A DNA stretch of 64,000 nt from Betaproteobacteria bacterium (GTDB lineage Bacteria > Pseudomonadota > Gammaproteobacteria > Burkholderiales > Rhodocyclaceae): NCBI GenBank assembly GCA_020621405.1, contig JAHRYN010000002.1, positions 915,557 through 979,556 on the forward strand, given 5' to 3'. The notes below the pieces were generated by a model. It did no database searches and was not told the origin of the DNA. It saw only the letters and a list, made by a program, of their open reading frames with translations. The position numbers were made by a program, and so were the translations under genes. Each line of letters starts with the position of its first letter. Within the stretch, counting starts at the first letter, position 1. Positions 28,838 to 38,367 of this stretch are shown here, in pieces.

Positions 28838-29949
28838 GCGGCGTCTCCCGGCGCGGCTTCGTGCGCATCGAGTTCGCGCCGGCGCAGCGCCGACGGCCAC
28901 AGGCCGGCCGGCCGGAAGCGCATCACCAGCACCAGCGCCACGCCGAACAGCAGCAGGCGCAGCGATTCCGGATCGATCAGCACCTTGCCGAACAGCAGCT
29001 GCTGCAGCGGTGCCGCCCCCCAGCGCAGCACCTCGGGCAGCAGCGACAGCAGCACCGCACCGAGGATGACGCCCGGGATGTGACCCATGCCGCCGAGCAC
29101 CACCATGCACAGCACCATGACCGATTCCAGCAGGCCGAACGATTCCGGGCTGACGAAGCCCTGGAAGCCGGCGAACAGGCCGCCGGCCACGCCACCGAAG
29201 GTCGCACCCAGACCGAAGGCCAGCAGCTTCACGTTGCGCGTGTTGATGCCGCAGGCACGCGCTGCCACCTCGTCCTCGCGGATCGCCACCCAGGCGCGGC
29301 CGAGCCGCGAATCCTGCAGGCGCACGCAGACGAAGATGACCAGCAGGGTCAGTGCCAGGAAAAAGTAGTAGTGCAGCGTCACCGACGGCAACTGCAGCCC
29401 GAACAGTTCGACCGGCCGGCCCAGCGACAGGCCGGCGACCTGCGCCGGCGCGATGTTGTTGATGCCCTGCGGGCCGTTGGTGATGTTCAGCGGCGCGTTC
29501 AGGTTGTTCAGGAAGATGCGGATGATTTCGCCGAAACCGAGCGTGACGATGGCCAGGTAATCGCCGCGCAGCTTCAGCGTCGGTGCCCCGAGCAGCACGC
29601 CGAAGCTGCCGGCCAGCAGCGCGCCCAGCGGCAATATCAGCCAGACCGGCCAGCCGGGCGCCGCGGCGAACACTGCCGGGAAGGCAGTGGCCAGGTGCGG
29701 GCTGGAGATGATGGCGTACAGGTAGGCGCCGACCGCGTAGAACGCGATGTAGCCAAGATCGAGCAGGCCGGCGAAGCCGACCACGATGTTCAGGCCGAGC
29801 GCCAGCATCACGTAGAGCAGCGCGAAATCGAGGATGCGCACCCAGGAATTGCCGATGGTGGCGCCGACCAGCAGCGGCAGCACCGCCAGCGCCAGACCGA
29901 CCAGCAGCATGCCGGCGCGCGCGCCCGGCTTGGCGGAAAGGCCGTTCAT
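28834..29949 (-). CDS. livM: Branched-chain amino acid ABC transporter permease LivM
   Basis: 371-residue inner-membrane permease with 8-10 membrane segments. Recognisable are LNIVVGFAGLLDLGYIAFYAVGAY near residue 55-80, TLKLRGDYLAIVTLGFGEIIRI, the EAA-like SRLGRAWVAIREDEVAARACGIN loop and VLGGMGHIPGVILGA. ATG 29949 overlaps the livH stop as ATGA. The C-terminus carries a polar tail (RRRELDAHE). Forms the channel with LivH. Confidence 0.94.
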   Translation of the reverse strand: MNGLSAKPGARAGMLLVGLALAVLPLLVGATIGNSWVRILDFALLYVMLALGLNIVVGFAGLLDLGYIAFYAVGAYLYAIISSPHLATAFPAVFAAAPGWPVWLILPLGALLAGSFGVLLGAPTLKLRGDYLAIVTLGFGEIIRIFLNNLNAPLNITNGPQGINNIAPAQVAGLSLGRPVELFGLQLPSVTLHYYFFLALTLLVIFVCVRLQDSRLGRAWVAIREDEVAARACGINTRNVKLLAFGLGATFGGVAGGLFAGFQGFVSPESFGLLESVMVLCMVVLGGMGHIPGVILGAVLLSLLPEVLRWGAAPLQQLLFGKVLIDPESLRLLLFGVALVLVMRFRPAGLWPSALRRRELDAHEAAPGDAA

Positions 29950-30869
29950 GCGCGCTCGGCGACCTTCTCGCCCATCAGCCCGGACGGCCGGAACACCAGC
30001 ACGAGGATGAGCACGAAGAAGGCGAACACGTCCTGATAGTTGCTGCCGAGGAAGCCGCCGGTCAGGTCGCCGATATAGCCGGCGCCCAGGCTTTCGATGA
30101 TGCCCAGCAGCAGGCCGCCCAGCATCGCGCCGCCGAGATTGCCGATGCCGCCGAGCACGGCGGCGGTGAAGGCCTTGAGTCCGAGCATGAAGCCCATCGC
30201 GTAGTGGGCGATCGAGTAGTTGGCGGCGACCATGACGCCGGCCACCGCCGCCAGCGCCGAACCGAGCACGAAGGTGAAGGAGATGACGCGGTCGACGTCG
30301 ACGCCCATCAGCCGCGCCACCGCCGGGTTCTCGGCCGTCGCGCGCATCGCCCGGCCCAGCCGCGTGCGCGTGACCAGCCACACCAGGGCGGCCATCAGCA
30401 CCGCCGCGACGACGACGATCAGCATCTGCAGGTCGGTGATCGCCGCGCCGAACAGCTGGTGCGGCGTGGCCGGCAGCAGCGGCGGGAAGGTGTGGTAATT
30501 GCGGCCCCAGCCCATCATCGCCAGCTGCTGCAGCACGATGGACACGCCGATCGCGGTGATCAGCGGCGCCAGCCGGGGCGCGTTGCGCAGCGGCCGGTAG
30601 GCGATGCGCTCGATCGCGAAGCCGACCGCCATGCAGACCGGTATCGCGATCAGCAGTCCGCCCAGCACCACCACCGGGCCGGGCAGTCCGGCCGGCACCA
30701 GCAGGCCGATCGCGGTCAGCGCGGTCAGCGCACCGATCATCACCACTTCGCCATGGGCGAAATTGATCAGGCCGAGGATGCCGTAGACCATCGTGTAGCC
30801 GAGTGCGACCAGCGCATAGATGCTGCCGAGCACCAGACCGTTGATGATCTGCTGGATGAAGATGTCCAC
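29946..30869 (-). CDS. livH: Branched-chain amino acid ABC transporter permease LivH
   Basis: 307-residue permease, about eight membrane helices. LivH landmarks: INGLVLGSIYALVALGYTMVYGILGLINFAHGEV at the N-terminus, RPLRNAPRLAPLITAIGVSI, the coupling loop TRLGRAMRATAENPAVARLMGVDVDRVI and VLGGIGNLGGAMLGGLLLG. Overlaps livM by 4 bases and follows the binding-protein gene by 9 bases. Substrate class is Leu/Ile/Val or related small molecules such as amides; the sequence alone cannot decide. Confidence 0.95.
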   Translation of the reverse strand: MDIFIQQIINGLVLGSIYALVALGYTMVYGILGLINFAHGEVVMIGALTALTAIGLLVPAGLPGPVVVLGGLLIAIPVCMAVGFAIERIAYRPLRNAPRLAPLITAIGVSIVLQQLAMMGWGRNYHTFPPLLPATPHQLFGAAITDLQMLIVVVAAVLMAALVWLVTRTRLGRAMRATAENPAVARLMGVDVDRVISFTFVLGSALAAVAGVMVAANYSIAHYAMGFMLGLKAFTAAVLGGIGNLGGAMLGGLLLGIIESLGAGYIGDLTGGFLGSNYQDVFAFFVLILVLVFRPSGLMGEKVAERA

Positions 30870-30878
30870 CGGGCAGCC

Positions 30879-32084
30879 TTACTTCGCTGCCTGACCGCCC
30901 ATGGTTTCCAGCGGTGACCAGGCCCCGGATTTCGCCTGATACAGGGTGACGGCAGCATTCCTGATATCGCCCTTCTCGTCGAAGGCGATCTCCGCGGTCA
31001 GGCCCGGATAATTGATGGCCGACAGTTCCGGCAGGAATTTCACGGCGTCGGTCGAACCGGCCTTCCTCATCGCCTCGGCCACCACGCGCACCGCATCGTA
31101 GGCATAGGGCGCGTAAAGCTGGATGTCGGCATTGAACTTCGCCTTGTAGCGGTCGCGGAAGGCGGTGCCGCCGGCCATCTTTTCCAGCGGCACGCCGGGC
31201 AGCGAGCAGTAGTGGCCTTCGGCACCGTCGCCGGCCAGCTTGTGGAACTCGACCGTGCAGGCACCGTCGCCGAACAGCATGGGCACGGTGACGCCGAGCG
31301 TCTTCAGCTGGCGCGCCATCGGGCCGGCCTGGGTGTCCATGCCGCCGTAGAACAGCAGGTCCGGGCTGGTCGACTTCACCTTGGTCAGGATGGCGGCGAA
31401 ATCGGTCGCCTTGTCGGTGGTGTATTCGCGAGTGACGACGGTCGCGCCGGCCGCCTTCGCCGCCTTTTCGAACTCGTCGGCCAGGCCCTGGCCGTAGGCG
31501 GTGCGGTCGTCGATGATGGCGATGCGCTTGACGCCCAGCTTGCCGGTGGCGAAGGCGCCGAGCACGCTGCCCTGCTGCACGTCGTCGGCGAACACGCGGA
31601 ACGCGCTCTTGTAGCCCTGCCGGGTGTACTGCGGATTGGTCGCCGACGGCGACACCTGCACGATGCCGGCATCGTGATAGATGCGCGAGGCCGGAATCGT
31701 CGTGCCGCTGTTCAGGTGACCGATCACCGCATTGACGCGCGAATCGGCGAGCTTCTGCGCCACCGTCGTCGCCTGTCGCGGATCGGCCTGATCATCCTCG
31801 CCCAGCAGCTCGAATTTCGCGGCCACACCGCCGATCATGAAGTGTTCGGCGTTCAGGTCATCGACCGCCAGCCGCGCGCCATTTTCGTTGTCCTTGCCCA
31901 GATGCGCCTGCGGTCCGGTCAGCGGCGCCACGTGGCCGAGCCGGATCACCATTGCGGCAGACGTTGCACCCGCGTCCGGAGTCGCCGGCGCCGCGTTGTC
32001 CGCCTTGTCACCGCACGCGGCGAGCAGGCAGGCGGAAAGTGCGACCAGCGCAGACAGTGAACGCGACGGGACAGGCAGTGTCAT
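30879..32084 (-). CDS. livK: Branched-chain amino acid ABC transporter substrate-binding lipoprotein
   Basis: 401 residues from ATG 32084 (GGAG 9 bases upstream); an in-frame ATG at 32153 would add 23 residues before the signal. The signal peptide ends in a lipobox ACLLAACGD, so the mature protein is a lipoprotein. The periplasmic binding fold type I shows IRLGHVAPLTGPQAHLGKDNENGARLA, HLNSGTTIPASRIYHDAGI, IIDDRTAYGQGLADEF and FYGGMDTQAGPMARQL, as in LivJ/LivK. It is the first gene of the livKHMGF operon. The lipid anchor is less common in Gram-negative Liv proteins. Confidence 0.9.
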   Translation of the reverse strand: MTLPVPSRSLSALVALSACLLAACGDKADNAAPATPDAGATSAAMVIRLGHVAPLTGPQAHLGKDNENGARLAVDDLNAEHFMIGGVAAKFELLGEDDQADPRQATTVAQKLADSRVNAVIGHLNSGTTIPASRIYHDAGIVQVSPSATNPQYTRQGYKSAFRVFADDVQQGSVLGAFATGKLGVKRIAIIDDRTAYGQGLADEFEKAAKAAGATVVTREYTTDKATDFAAILTKVKSTSPDLLFYGGMDTQAGPMARQLKTLGVTVPMLFGDGACTVEFHKLAGDGAEGHYCSLPGVPLEKMAGGTAFRDRYKAKFNADIQLYAPYAYDAVRVVAEAMRKAGSTDAVKFLPELSAINYPGLTAEIAFDEKGDIRNAAVTLYQAKSGAWSPLETMGGQAAK

Positions 32085-32176
32085 CAAGGATCTCCGCAGG
32101 GGGCTGAACAGGTTGTCAGGCCGGATTCTGGGGCGGCAGAAGGCATGCGTCAATTTTGTGCGCTGCGGCGCCGGAA

Positions 32177-32208
32177 GAAAAAACGCCGATGTGTCCCCGC
32201 ACCGGCGT
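32177..32208 (-). terminator. Rho-independent terminator of the desaturase gene
   Basis: On the minus strand ACGCCG (32208-32203) pairs with CGGCGT (32188-32183), with an inner GTG/CAC extension, followed by a T-tract formed by GAAAAAA at 32177-32183. It lies about 25 bases past the desaturase stop. Confidence 0.75.
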
Positions 32209-32232
32209 CTCGCGCAGCGGAAGCGGCGCGAC

Positions 32233-33165
32233 TCAGCGCAGCGTGCCGGCCCGGGTTGCCGACGGCGACAGACCGCCTTCGTCGCGCACGTCGTCCGGCA
32301 GCCGGTCGCGCAGGTCGCTGATCAGGCCGAGCGCCGCCATCAGTCGGAGGATGTAGTAGGTGAGGTCGATCTCGTACCAGGCGAAGCCGGCACGCGCACT
32401 GGCACCGTAGCGATGGTGGTTGTTGTGCCAGCCGCCGCCGAAGGTGAGCAGCGCCAGCAGCGGGCGATTGACCGAGTCGTCGGCCGTGTCGTAGCGGCGG
32501 TAGCCGCCGGGCAGGCGACCGAAATGGCCGATCGAATTGACCAGCGACACCGTCTGCACGCCGAGCGCGGTCGGCAGGAAGAAACCCCACATCAGCGCCG
32601 CACCGCCGGTAACCGTGCTGCCGAAGGCGCCGGCCAAGGCCAGCAGCCAGATGAAGAAGGCACCGGACAGCATGAGCAGCGTGTAGTGCCGGTTCACCCA
32701 GAGGATTTCCGGAAAGCGCGCGAAGTCGGGCACCACGTCGAGATCGGTGTCCTTGTGGCGCTCGCTCCACACCCAGCCGACGTGCGACTGCAACAGGCCG
32801 TGCTGGCGTGGGGAAATCGGGTCGTCCGGCTGCTCGACGTTCTGGTGATGGCTGCGGTGTACCGACGCCCACCACAGCGGGCCGTGCTGGCCACACTGTG
32901 CGGCGATCACCGCCAGCGCGAACTGCACCGGCCGCGAGCAGCGGAAGGCGCGATGCGAGAAATAGCGGTGATAGATGCCTTCAACACCGAACATGCGCAG
33001 CGCGTAGCTGGCAGCGGCCAGCATCAGCAGCGGCCAGGTCGGTGCGTACAGGAAGGGCGTGGCGAGTGCCGCGCAGAACAGGATGACGTAGCGGACCCGC
33101 GTCTGGTTGATCGACTCGGTGACCTGCTTGCCGTATCGGATGCGTGGCTGGGCGGCGGCGCTCAT
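32233..33165 (-). CDS. Acyl-CoA/fatty acid delta-9 desaturase family protein
   Basis: 310-residue membrane di-iron desaturase. The three histidine boxes are HRYFSHRAF, HRSHHQN and the third, GGGWHNNHHRY, with four hydrophobic stretches between them in the stearoyl-CoA desaturase layout (LFCAALATPFLY, LMLAAASYAL, LLMLSGAFFIWLLAL, AALMWGFFLPTALG). It should introduce a cis double bond into saturated acyl chains, adjusting membrane fluidity. Single gene with its own terminator. The exact acyl carrier and position are inferred from family membership. Confidence 0.9.
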   Translation of the reverse strand: MSAAAQPRIRYGKQVTESINQTRVRYVILFCAALATPFLYAPTWPLLMLAAASYALRMFGVEGIYHRYFSHRAFRCSRPVQFALAVIAAQCGQHGPLWWASVHRSHHQNVEQPDDPISPRQHGLLQSHVGWVWSERHKDTDLDVVPDFARFPEILWVNRHYTLLMLSGAFFIWLLALAGAFGSTVTGGAALMWGFFLPTALGVQTVSLVNSIGHFGRLPGGYRRYDTADDSVNRPLLALLTFGGGWHNNHHRYGASARAGFAWYEIDLTYYILRLMAALGLISDLRDRLPDDVRDEGGLSPSATRAGTLR

Positions 33166-33276
33166 GCGGACCTTCTTCTCGTTTGGCGGAAGTCGGCCGC
33201 GAGTCTAGCAAGCCGGACGTCGCCCGGGTCCGGTTGAAAGCCGGGTGGAAGGCCTTCATTTCCGGGCTTGTAAACG

Positions 33277-33302
33277 AAAAAAGCCGGCCTGATGGCCGGC
33301 TT
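33277..33302 (-). terminator. Rho-independent terminator of the cytochrome c gene
   Basis: GCCGGCC (33283-33289) pairs with GGCCGGC (33294-33300), extended by AA/TT, over a TGAT loop. On the minus strand it is followed by a T-run from the A's at 33277-33282. It lies 25 bases after the cytochrome stop. Confidence 0.88.
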
Positions 33303-33327
33303 CCTGTTCAGCAGGAACCGTCGTCGC

Positions 33328-33657
33328 TTACTTCGCGCCGCCCAGCACCCAGGCGGCCAGCGTCTTGGCGTCCGCTTCGCTGACACCCGGATTGGCCGGC
33401 ATCGGCATCGGGCCGCCCCACATGGTCTTCGAACCCGCCGGCGAACCGGCGCGGATGAAGGCGGCCAGCTTGCCTTCGACGTCCTTCTGTCCTGCGTACT
33501 TCTTGGCGACGGCCTGATAGCCCGGGCCGATCTTGGTGTCTGCACCCTGCGAATGGCAGGCCAGGCAGCCCTTGGCGGTAGCCAGATCCTTGCTGGCGAA
33601 GGCCGGTGCGCTCACGAGCGCGACGGCACAGATGGCGGCGGAAAGCAGCGTTTTCAT
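33328..33657 (-). CDS. Class I c-type cytochrome (cytochrome c551/c552-like)
   Basis: 109 residues with a signal peptide (cleavage after AFA, residue 21). Heme attachment motif C31-L-A-C34-H35, then GPGYQAVAKKYAG and the axial methionine in GGPMPMPANPGVS, ending with the helix EADAKTLAAWVLGG. A small periplasmic electron carrier, donor to an oxidase or nitrite reductase. Monocistronic, with a clear terminator. Confidence 0.95.
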   Translation of the reverse strand: MKTLLSAAICAVALVSAPAFASKDLATAKGCLACHSQGADTKIGPGYQAVAKKYAGQKDVEGKLAAFIRAGSPAGSKTMWGGPMPMPANPGVSEADAKTLAAWVLGGAK

Positions 33658-33834
33658 GGTGTTCCTCGACGGTGTGGTTGATCCGAAGGTTGATCGCGGG
33701 GCCGGGCTGATACGGCGCTGTACTCGGCGATGCGGGTCGCAAGTCTAGTCCAGCAGCAGACAGTCAACAAGGGCTGCCACGCACATCACCCGCCGGTACA
33801 ACGGGCCGGCCTCGCTGCCCGTTGACCGCAGTCG

Positions 33835-34707
33835 TCAGCCGGAGGTTCGCCGCCAGCCCAGACTCATCGCCGTCCCGGCGAGGATGATGGCGGTACTGGC
33901 CAGCATCGTGAGCGTCGGCAGTTCGTCGAACAGCAGGTTGCCCCACAGCATGGCGAACGGCGGAATCAGGAAGGTGACGCTCAACGCCGGCGTCGCCCCC
34001 ATCCGGCCGAGCAGCCTGAAGTACATGAAATTGGCCAGCGCGGTCGATACGAGACCGAGCACGGCAACCGCCAGCAGCGCCCGCCAGGACGGCAGCACAT
34101 GCGGCAGCGACACCAGTGCCCAGGGCAGCAGCAGCAGCGCACCGACGACCGAAAAGCCGGTCGCCACGGCCGCCGAATCCAGCGTGCCGAGGCGGCGCCG
34201 CGTCAGCTGCACGCACAGGCCGTAGGACACCGACCCGCCCAGCCCGAGCGCCACCGCATCGAGACCGACACGCAGCGGCCCCAGCTCGCGCAGGCTGGCC
34301 AGCAGCGCAACGCCGGCGAAACCGAGCAGCAAGCCGGCCGCCTTGGTGCCCGACAGCGATTCGCGCCAGACGCAGACCGCCAGCAATGCCGAAAACAGCG
34401 GCGCGCTGGCATTGAGCACGGCGGCGAATCCGGCGCTGGACCGCATCACGGTCTCGGCAAACAGCGAAAACGGCAGCGCCGTGGTGCCGGCGCCGATGAA
34501 CACCAGCCACAGCACGGTGCGCCGTCGGTCCGGCGCCGGCACCGTGCGCAGCGGCGAGCCGAACACCGCGCACAGCGCGCTCGCGGCGAGCACCAGCCGC
34601 AGCGTCACCGTCACGGCCAGGCCCAGCTCGGGCACCGCGACGCGGTACAGCGCGAACGACGCCCCCCAGATCAGGGCCAGCAGCAGGAATTCGAGGTAGA
34701 GGCGCAC
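33835..34707 (-). CDS. EamA (DMT) family transporter
   Basis: 290 residues from GTG 34707 with ten predicted membrane helices in two EamA repeats: [19 protein letters not shown]..., [20 protein letters not shown], then [18 protein letters not shown]... and [25 protein letters not shown] longer frame opens at 34776 with a polar leader before the first helix. Typically metabolite or amino acid exporters; substrate unknown. Divergent from cobT with about 150 bases between, in which I see no cobalamin riboswitch. Confidence 0.87.
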   Translation of the reverse strand: MRLYLEFLLLALIWGASFALYRVAVPELGLAVTVTLRLVLAASALCAVFGSPLRTVPAPDRRRTVLWLVFIGAGTTALPFSLFAETVMRSSAGFAAVLNASAPLFSALLAVCVWRESLSGTKAAGLLLGFAGVALLASLRELGPLRVGLDAVALGLGGSVSYGLCVQLTRRRLGTLDSAAVATGFSVVGALLLLPWALVSLPHVLPSWRALLAVAVLGLVSTALANFMYFRLLGRMGATPALSVTFLIPPFAMLWGNLLFDELPTLTMLASTAIILAGTAMSLGWRRTSG

Positions 34708-34859
34708 GGCGCTCGCTTGGGCAGCAGGGACGCCATTGTGGCCGCGCTGCCGCCCAAGCGCCACCCGATCGGCCACCCGACCGGCGAGGCGGGCGCGCTA
34801 CACTCACGCGCTCGACCGGCTACGGCCGGCATCGCCCACCACCCGCCGAACCCCGCACC

Positions 34860-35909
34860 ATGACGCCGCGCTTCGATCTGTACGCCCCCGCCCCCGACCT
34901 CTCAGCAGCACTGCAGGAGCGGCTCGACAACAAGACCAAGCCGCCTGGCAGCCTCGGCCGGCTCGAGGCGCTGGCGCTGCAGATCGGCCAGGTGCTGGGC
35001 TCGACCTCGCCCGAACCGGGCACGCCGCAGCTGCTGGTCTGCGCCGGCGACCACGGCAGCCTGCGCGACGCGCGCGGCCGCGGCCTGTCGGCCTACCCGG
35101 CGGACGTGACCTGGCAGATGGTCGAGAACTTCCTGGCAGGCGGCGCGGCGATCAACGTGCTGGCGCGCGAGTCCGGCATCGTGCTGCACATCGCCGACGC
35201 CGGTGTGGCGCATGACTTCGGTCCACGCGCCGGACTGATCGACGCCAAGGTGGCGCCCGGCACCGCGAGCTGGTTCGACGGTGCGGCGATGAGCGAGGCA
35301 CAGTGCACGCAGGCGCTGCACAACGGTGCGCGCATCGCGCGCGACATCGCAGCCGGCGGCGCACGCGTGCTCGGCTTCGGCGAGATGGGCATAGGCAACA
35401 CCGCGTCGGCCTCGCTGATCACCCATCTGCTGACCGGCGCGCCGATGGACGACTGCGTCGGCCGCGGCACCGGGCTGGCCGATGCGGCGCTGGTCGCCAA
35501 GAAACGCATCCTGGGCGAACTGGCTGCGGCCTACCGCGGGCCGAACACTTCATTCGCGGTGCTGGCGCAGTTCGGCGGCTTCGAGATCGCGACCATGGCC
35601 GGCGCCATGCTCGGTGCAGCGCAGTCGCGCATGCTGCTGCTGATCGACGGCTTCATCAGCACCGCAGCCGCGCTGGTGGCCCAGGCGCATGCGCCGGCGC
35701 TGCGCCACTACTGCGTGTTTTCGCACCGCTCGCAGGAGCGCGGCCACGCGATACAGCTCGAACACATGCAGGCGCAGCCGCTGCTCGACCTCGACCTGCG
35801 CCTGGGCGAAGGCACCGGCGCCGCACTTGCCTGGCCGCTGGTGCGCGCCGCGGCCGCCGTTCTGCGCGACATGGCGAGCTTCGACTCGGCCGGGGTGGCC
35901 AAGGCCTGA
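34860..35909 (+). CDS. cobT: Nicotinate-nucleotide--dimethylbenzimidazole phosphoribosyltransferase
   Basis: CobT activates the lower ligand base of cobalamin as alpha-ribazole 5'-phosphate. 349 residues with [47 protein letters not shown], and the catalytic glutamate E317 in [12 protein letters not shown]. Length and motif positions fit the Salmonella enzyme closely. ATG 34860. cobS follows 10 bases later, so the two late nucleotide-loop steps are co-transcribed; the rest of the B12 pathway is not here. Confidence 0.96.
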   Translation: MTPRFDLYAPAPDLSAALQERLDNKTKPPGSLGRLEALALQIGQVLGSTSPEPGTPQLLVCAGDHGSLRDARGRGLSAYPADVTWQMVENFLAGGAAINVLARESGIVLHIADAGVAHDFGPRAGLIDAKVAPGTASWFDGAAMSEAQCTQALHNGARIARDIAAGGARVLGFGEMGIGNTASASLITHLLTGAPMDDCVGRGTGLADAALVAKKRILGELAAAYRGPNTSFAVLAQFGGFEIATMAGAMLGAAQSRMLLLIDGFISTAAALVAQAHAPALRHYCVFSHRSQERGHAIQLEHMQAQPLLDLDLRLGEGTGAALAWPLVRAAAAVLRDMASFDSAGVAKA

Positions 35910-35919
35910 CCGCCGAACG

Positions 35920-36696
35920 ATGAACCGCCTCCGCCACGAACTCGAGCTGTTCTTCACCGCGCTGCGCTTCTTCACGCGGCTGCCGGTGCCCGGCTGGGTC
36001 GGGCATTCGACCGAACTGCTGAACCACAGCGCGCGCTGGTTTCCGATGGTCGGCCTGATCGTGGGGCTGGCCGGTGCCACCGTGCTGTGGACGACCGGCC
36101 AGGTGCTGCCGCTGGCGCTGGCCGTGCTGCTGTCCACCGCGGCGACCATACGGCTGACCGGCGCCTTCCACGAGGACGGCTGGGGTGACGTGTGCGACGG
36201 CTTCGGCGGCGGCTGGAGCCGCGAGCAGATCCTGGCGATCATGAAGGATTCGCGCATCGGCGCCTACGGCACGCTGGGCATCGTGCTGATGGTCGGCGGC
36301 AAGCTGATGGCGCTGTCGCAGCTGACGGTCGCCGCGGCGGCCATCGCGCTGCTGGTGGCGCACCCGCTGTCGCGCATGCTGTCGACCGCGCTGATCTACG
36401 GCATGGACTACGCGCGCGACGAGGATCCGCAGGGGGTGTCGCGCGCCAAGCCGCTGGCGCACCGCCTGTCGGGTGCCGAGATGGCTTGGGCGGCGATGTG
36501 CGGGCTGCTGCCGCTGGCGTTGCTGCCAACCCTGTCCGCGCTGGCGGCCGCGATCTGCGCCGGCGCGGTCACGCTGATCGCGGCGCGCCACTTCCGGCGG
36601 CGCATCGGCGGCTATACCGGCGACTGCCTGGGCAGCGTGCAACAGCTGTCCGAGCTGGCGATCTACATCGCGCTGAATCTGAAGTTCGGCGGCTGA
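35920..36696 (+). CDS. cobS: Adenosylcobinamide-GDP ribazoletransferase (cobalamin synthase)
   Basis: CobS joins adenosylcobinamide-GDP and alpha-ribazole (phosphate) at the inner membrane. 258 residues with several hydrophobic helices and the catalytic motif [38 protein letters not shown]; also RFFTRLPVP at the start and [18 protein letters not shown] at the end. ATG 35920. It is convergent with parB, with 10 bases between stops. Confidence 0.95.
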   Translation: MNRLRHELELFFTALRFFTRLPVPGWVGHSTELLNHSARWFPMVGLIVGLAGATVLWTTGQVLPLALAVLLSTAATIRLTGAFHEDGWGDVCDGFGGGWSREQILAIMKDSRIGAYGTLGIVLMVGGKLMALSQLTVAAAAIALLVAHPLSRMLSTALIYGMDYARDEDPQGVSRAKPLAHRLSGAEMAWAAMCGLLPLALLPTLSALAAAICAGAVTLIAARHFRRRIGGYTGDCLGSVQQLSELAIYIALNLKFGG

Positions 36697-36706
36697 CCCG
36701 CCGGCG

Positions 36707-37564
36707 TCAGCCGCGCAGCCGCGCGATCAGCCCGTCCAGCTGGTCGAGGTCGCTGAAGCGGATGGCCAGCTTGCCGGCACCGCGTGCGTTAGCGTGGATG
36801 CCGACCGCCGCCCCGAGCAGATCCGACAGTTCCTCTTCCAGCCGCGCCAGATCGCGCGACACCGGCGCCGGGCGCTTGCCGCCCTGCTCGGCCACACCGC
36901 CCTGCGCCACCAGCTTTTCGGTGTCACGCACGGTCAGCCCCTGCGCCACGACACGATTGGCCAGCGCGATCTGGTCGGCCCGCGGCAATGTCAGCAGCGC
37001 ACGTGCATGCCCCATGTCGAGGTCGCCGGTGATCAGCTGTTCCTGCACCGGTTCGGCCAGCTGCAGCAGGCGCAGCAGATTGGTGGTGGCGGAGCGCGAA
37101 CGGCCGATCGCGGTCGCCGCCTGTTCGTGCGTCATGCCGAATTCGTCGATCAGCCGCTGCACGCCGGCCGCCTCTTCCAGCGGATTGAGGTTTTCGCGCT
37201 GGATGTTCTCGATCAGGCTCATCGCCAGCGCAGCTTCGTCGGCGATCTCGCGCACCAGCGCCGGCACCTCGGTCAGCCCGGCGATCTGCGCGGCGCGCCA
37301 GCGGCGTTCGCCAGCGATGATCTCGAAGCGGCCGCGCCCGACCTCGCGCACCAGGATGGGCTGCATGATGCCCTGCGAGCGGATCGACTCCGCCAGCTCT
37401 TCCAGCGACCCCGGATCCATGCGCGTGCGCGGCTGGTACTTGCCCGGCTGCAGCATGCCGACTTCCAGCGTGCGCAGTTCGCCGGCGTTGCCGGCCTCGC
37501 CGGTATTGCCGGCCAGCAGGGCGTCGAGCCCGCGGCCGAGGCCTTTCTGTTTGGGTGGGGTCAT
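36707..37564 (-). CDS. parB: Chromosome partitioning protein ParB
   Basis: 285-residue CTPase clamp that loads at parS sites and spreads to recruit SMC and ParA. N-terminal KGLGRGLDALLA, the ParB/CTP motif IIAGERRWRAA, SLIENIQRENLNPLEEA, helix-turn-helix MTHEQAATAIGRSRSATTNLLRLL, and a C-terminal dimerisation helix. parA is immediately upstream (24-base gap). Two consensus parS palindromes occur at 41446 and 42250, 4-5 kb away. Confidence 0.96.
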   Translation of the reverse strand: MTPPKQKGLGRGLDALLAGNTGEAGNAGELRTLEVGMLQPGKYQPRTRMDPGSLEELAESIRSQGIMQPILVREVGRGRFEIIAGERRWRAAQIAGLTEVPALVREIADEAALAMSLIENIQRENLNPLEEAAGVQRLIDEFGMTHEQAATAIGRSRSATTNLLRLLQLAEPVQEQLITGDLDMGHARALLTLPRADQIALANRVVAQGLTVRDTEKLVAQGGVAEQGGKRPAPVSRDLARLEEELSDLLGAAVGIHANARGAGKLAIRFSDLDQLDGLIARLRG

Positions 37565-37588
37565 CTGGATACCTGTGTCTGGCCGCTG

Positions 37589-38359
37589 CTAGTAGTTCTT
37601 CACGCGCTCTATCATTTCCTGCGCGAACGCGGTGTAGGCCTGTGCGCCCTTGGCGCTCTTGTCGAACAGCACGCCGGGCACGCCATAGCTCGGCGCTTCC
37701 GCCAGCCGCACATTGCGCGGCACCACGGTGCGGAACACCTTGTCGCCGAAATGCGCTTCGAGCTGGGCCGACACCTGCTGCGACAGCGTGCTGCGGGGGT
37801 CGAACATGACGCGCAGCAGGCCGATCACCTTCAGGTCGCGGTTCAGGTTGGCATGCACCTTCTTGATCGTGTTGACCAGGTCGGACAGACCTTCCAGCGC
37901 GTAGTACTCGCACTGCATTGGAATGACGACGCCATGTGCGGCACACAGGCCGTTCAGCGTGAGCAGGCTCAGGCTGGGCGGACAATCGATCAGCACGAAG
38001 TCGTAATCGGAGGCGTGCTCTGCAATCGCCTTTTTCAAGCGATTTTCTCGATGCTCGAGCGCCACCAGCTCGACTTCGGCACCGGCCAGATCGCGGTTGG
38101 CCGGCAGCACGTCGAGACCGGCGTGCGGACTGCTCACGCGCGCGTCGGCCAACGTTGCAAGCCCGACCAGCACTTCATAGACGCTGGCCTTCAGCGCGCG
38201 CTTGTCGACGCCGACGCCCATCGTGGCGTTGCCCTGGGGATCGAGGTCGACCAGCAGCGTGCGCTGGCCGGCCTGGCCCAGTGCCGCGGCCAGATTGACC
38301 GTGGTGGTGGTCTTGCCGACCCCGCCCTTCTGGTTGGCGATGGCGAAGATGTGCGGCAT
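37589..38359 (-). CDS. parA: Chromosome partitioning ATPase ParA
   Basis: 256-residue deviant Walker ATPase: IANQKGGVGKTTTTVNLAA at residues 8-26, VDLDPQGNATMG, LIDCPPSLSLLTLN, and VRLAEAPSYG near the end. Chromosomal (Soj-type) by its short N-terminus. ATG 38359 is chosen since the upstream 15 codons in frame are arginine-rich and inside the rsmG intergenic space. It lies 8 bases after rsmG on the same strand. Confidence 0.96.
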   Translation of the reverse strand: MPHIFAIANQKGGVGKTTTTVNLAAALGQAGQRTLLVDLDPQGNATMGVGVDKRALKASVYEVLVGLATLADARVSSPHAGLDVLPANRDLAGAEVELVALEHRENRLKKAIAEHASDYDFVLIDCPPSLSLLTLNGLCAAHGVVIPMQCEYYALEGLSDLVNTIKKVHANLNRDLKVIGLLRVMFDPRSTLSQQVSAQLEAHFGDKVFRTVVPRNVRLAEAPSYGVPGVLFDKSAKGAQAYTAFAQEMIERVKNY

Positions 38360-38367
38360 GCGTCGCC

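Noticed and set aside
34708..34859. Possible cobalamin riboswitch ahead of cobT
   Set aside because: The gap is only about 150 bases and no B12-box-like sequence or conserved stem is visible.
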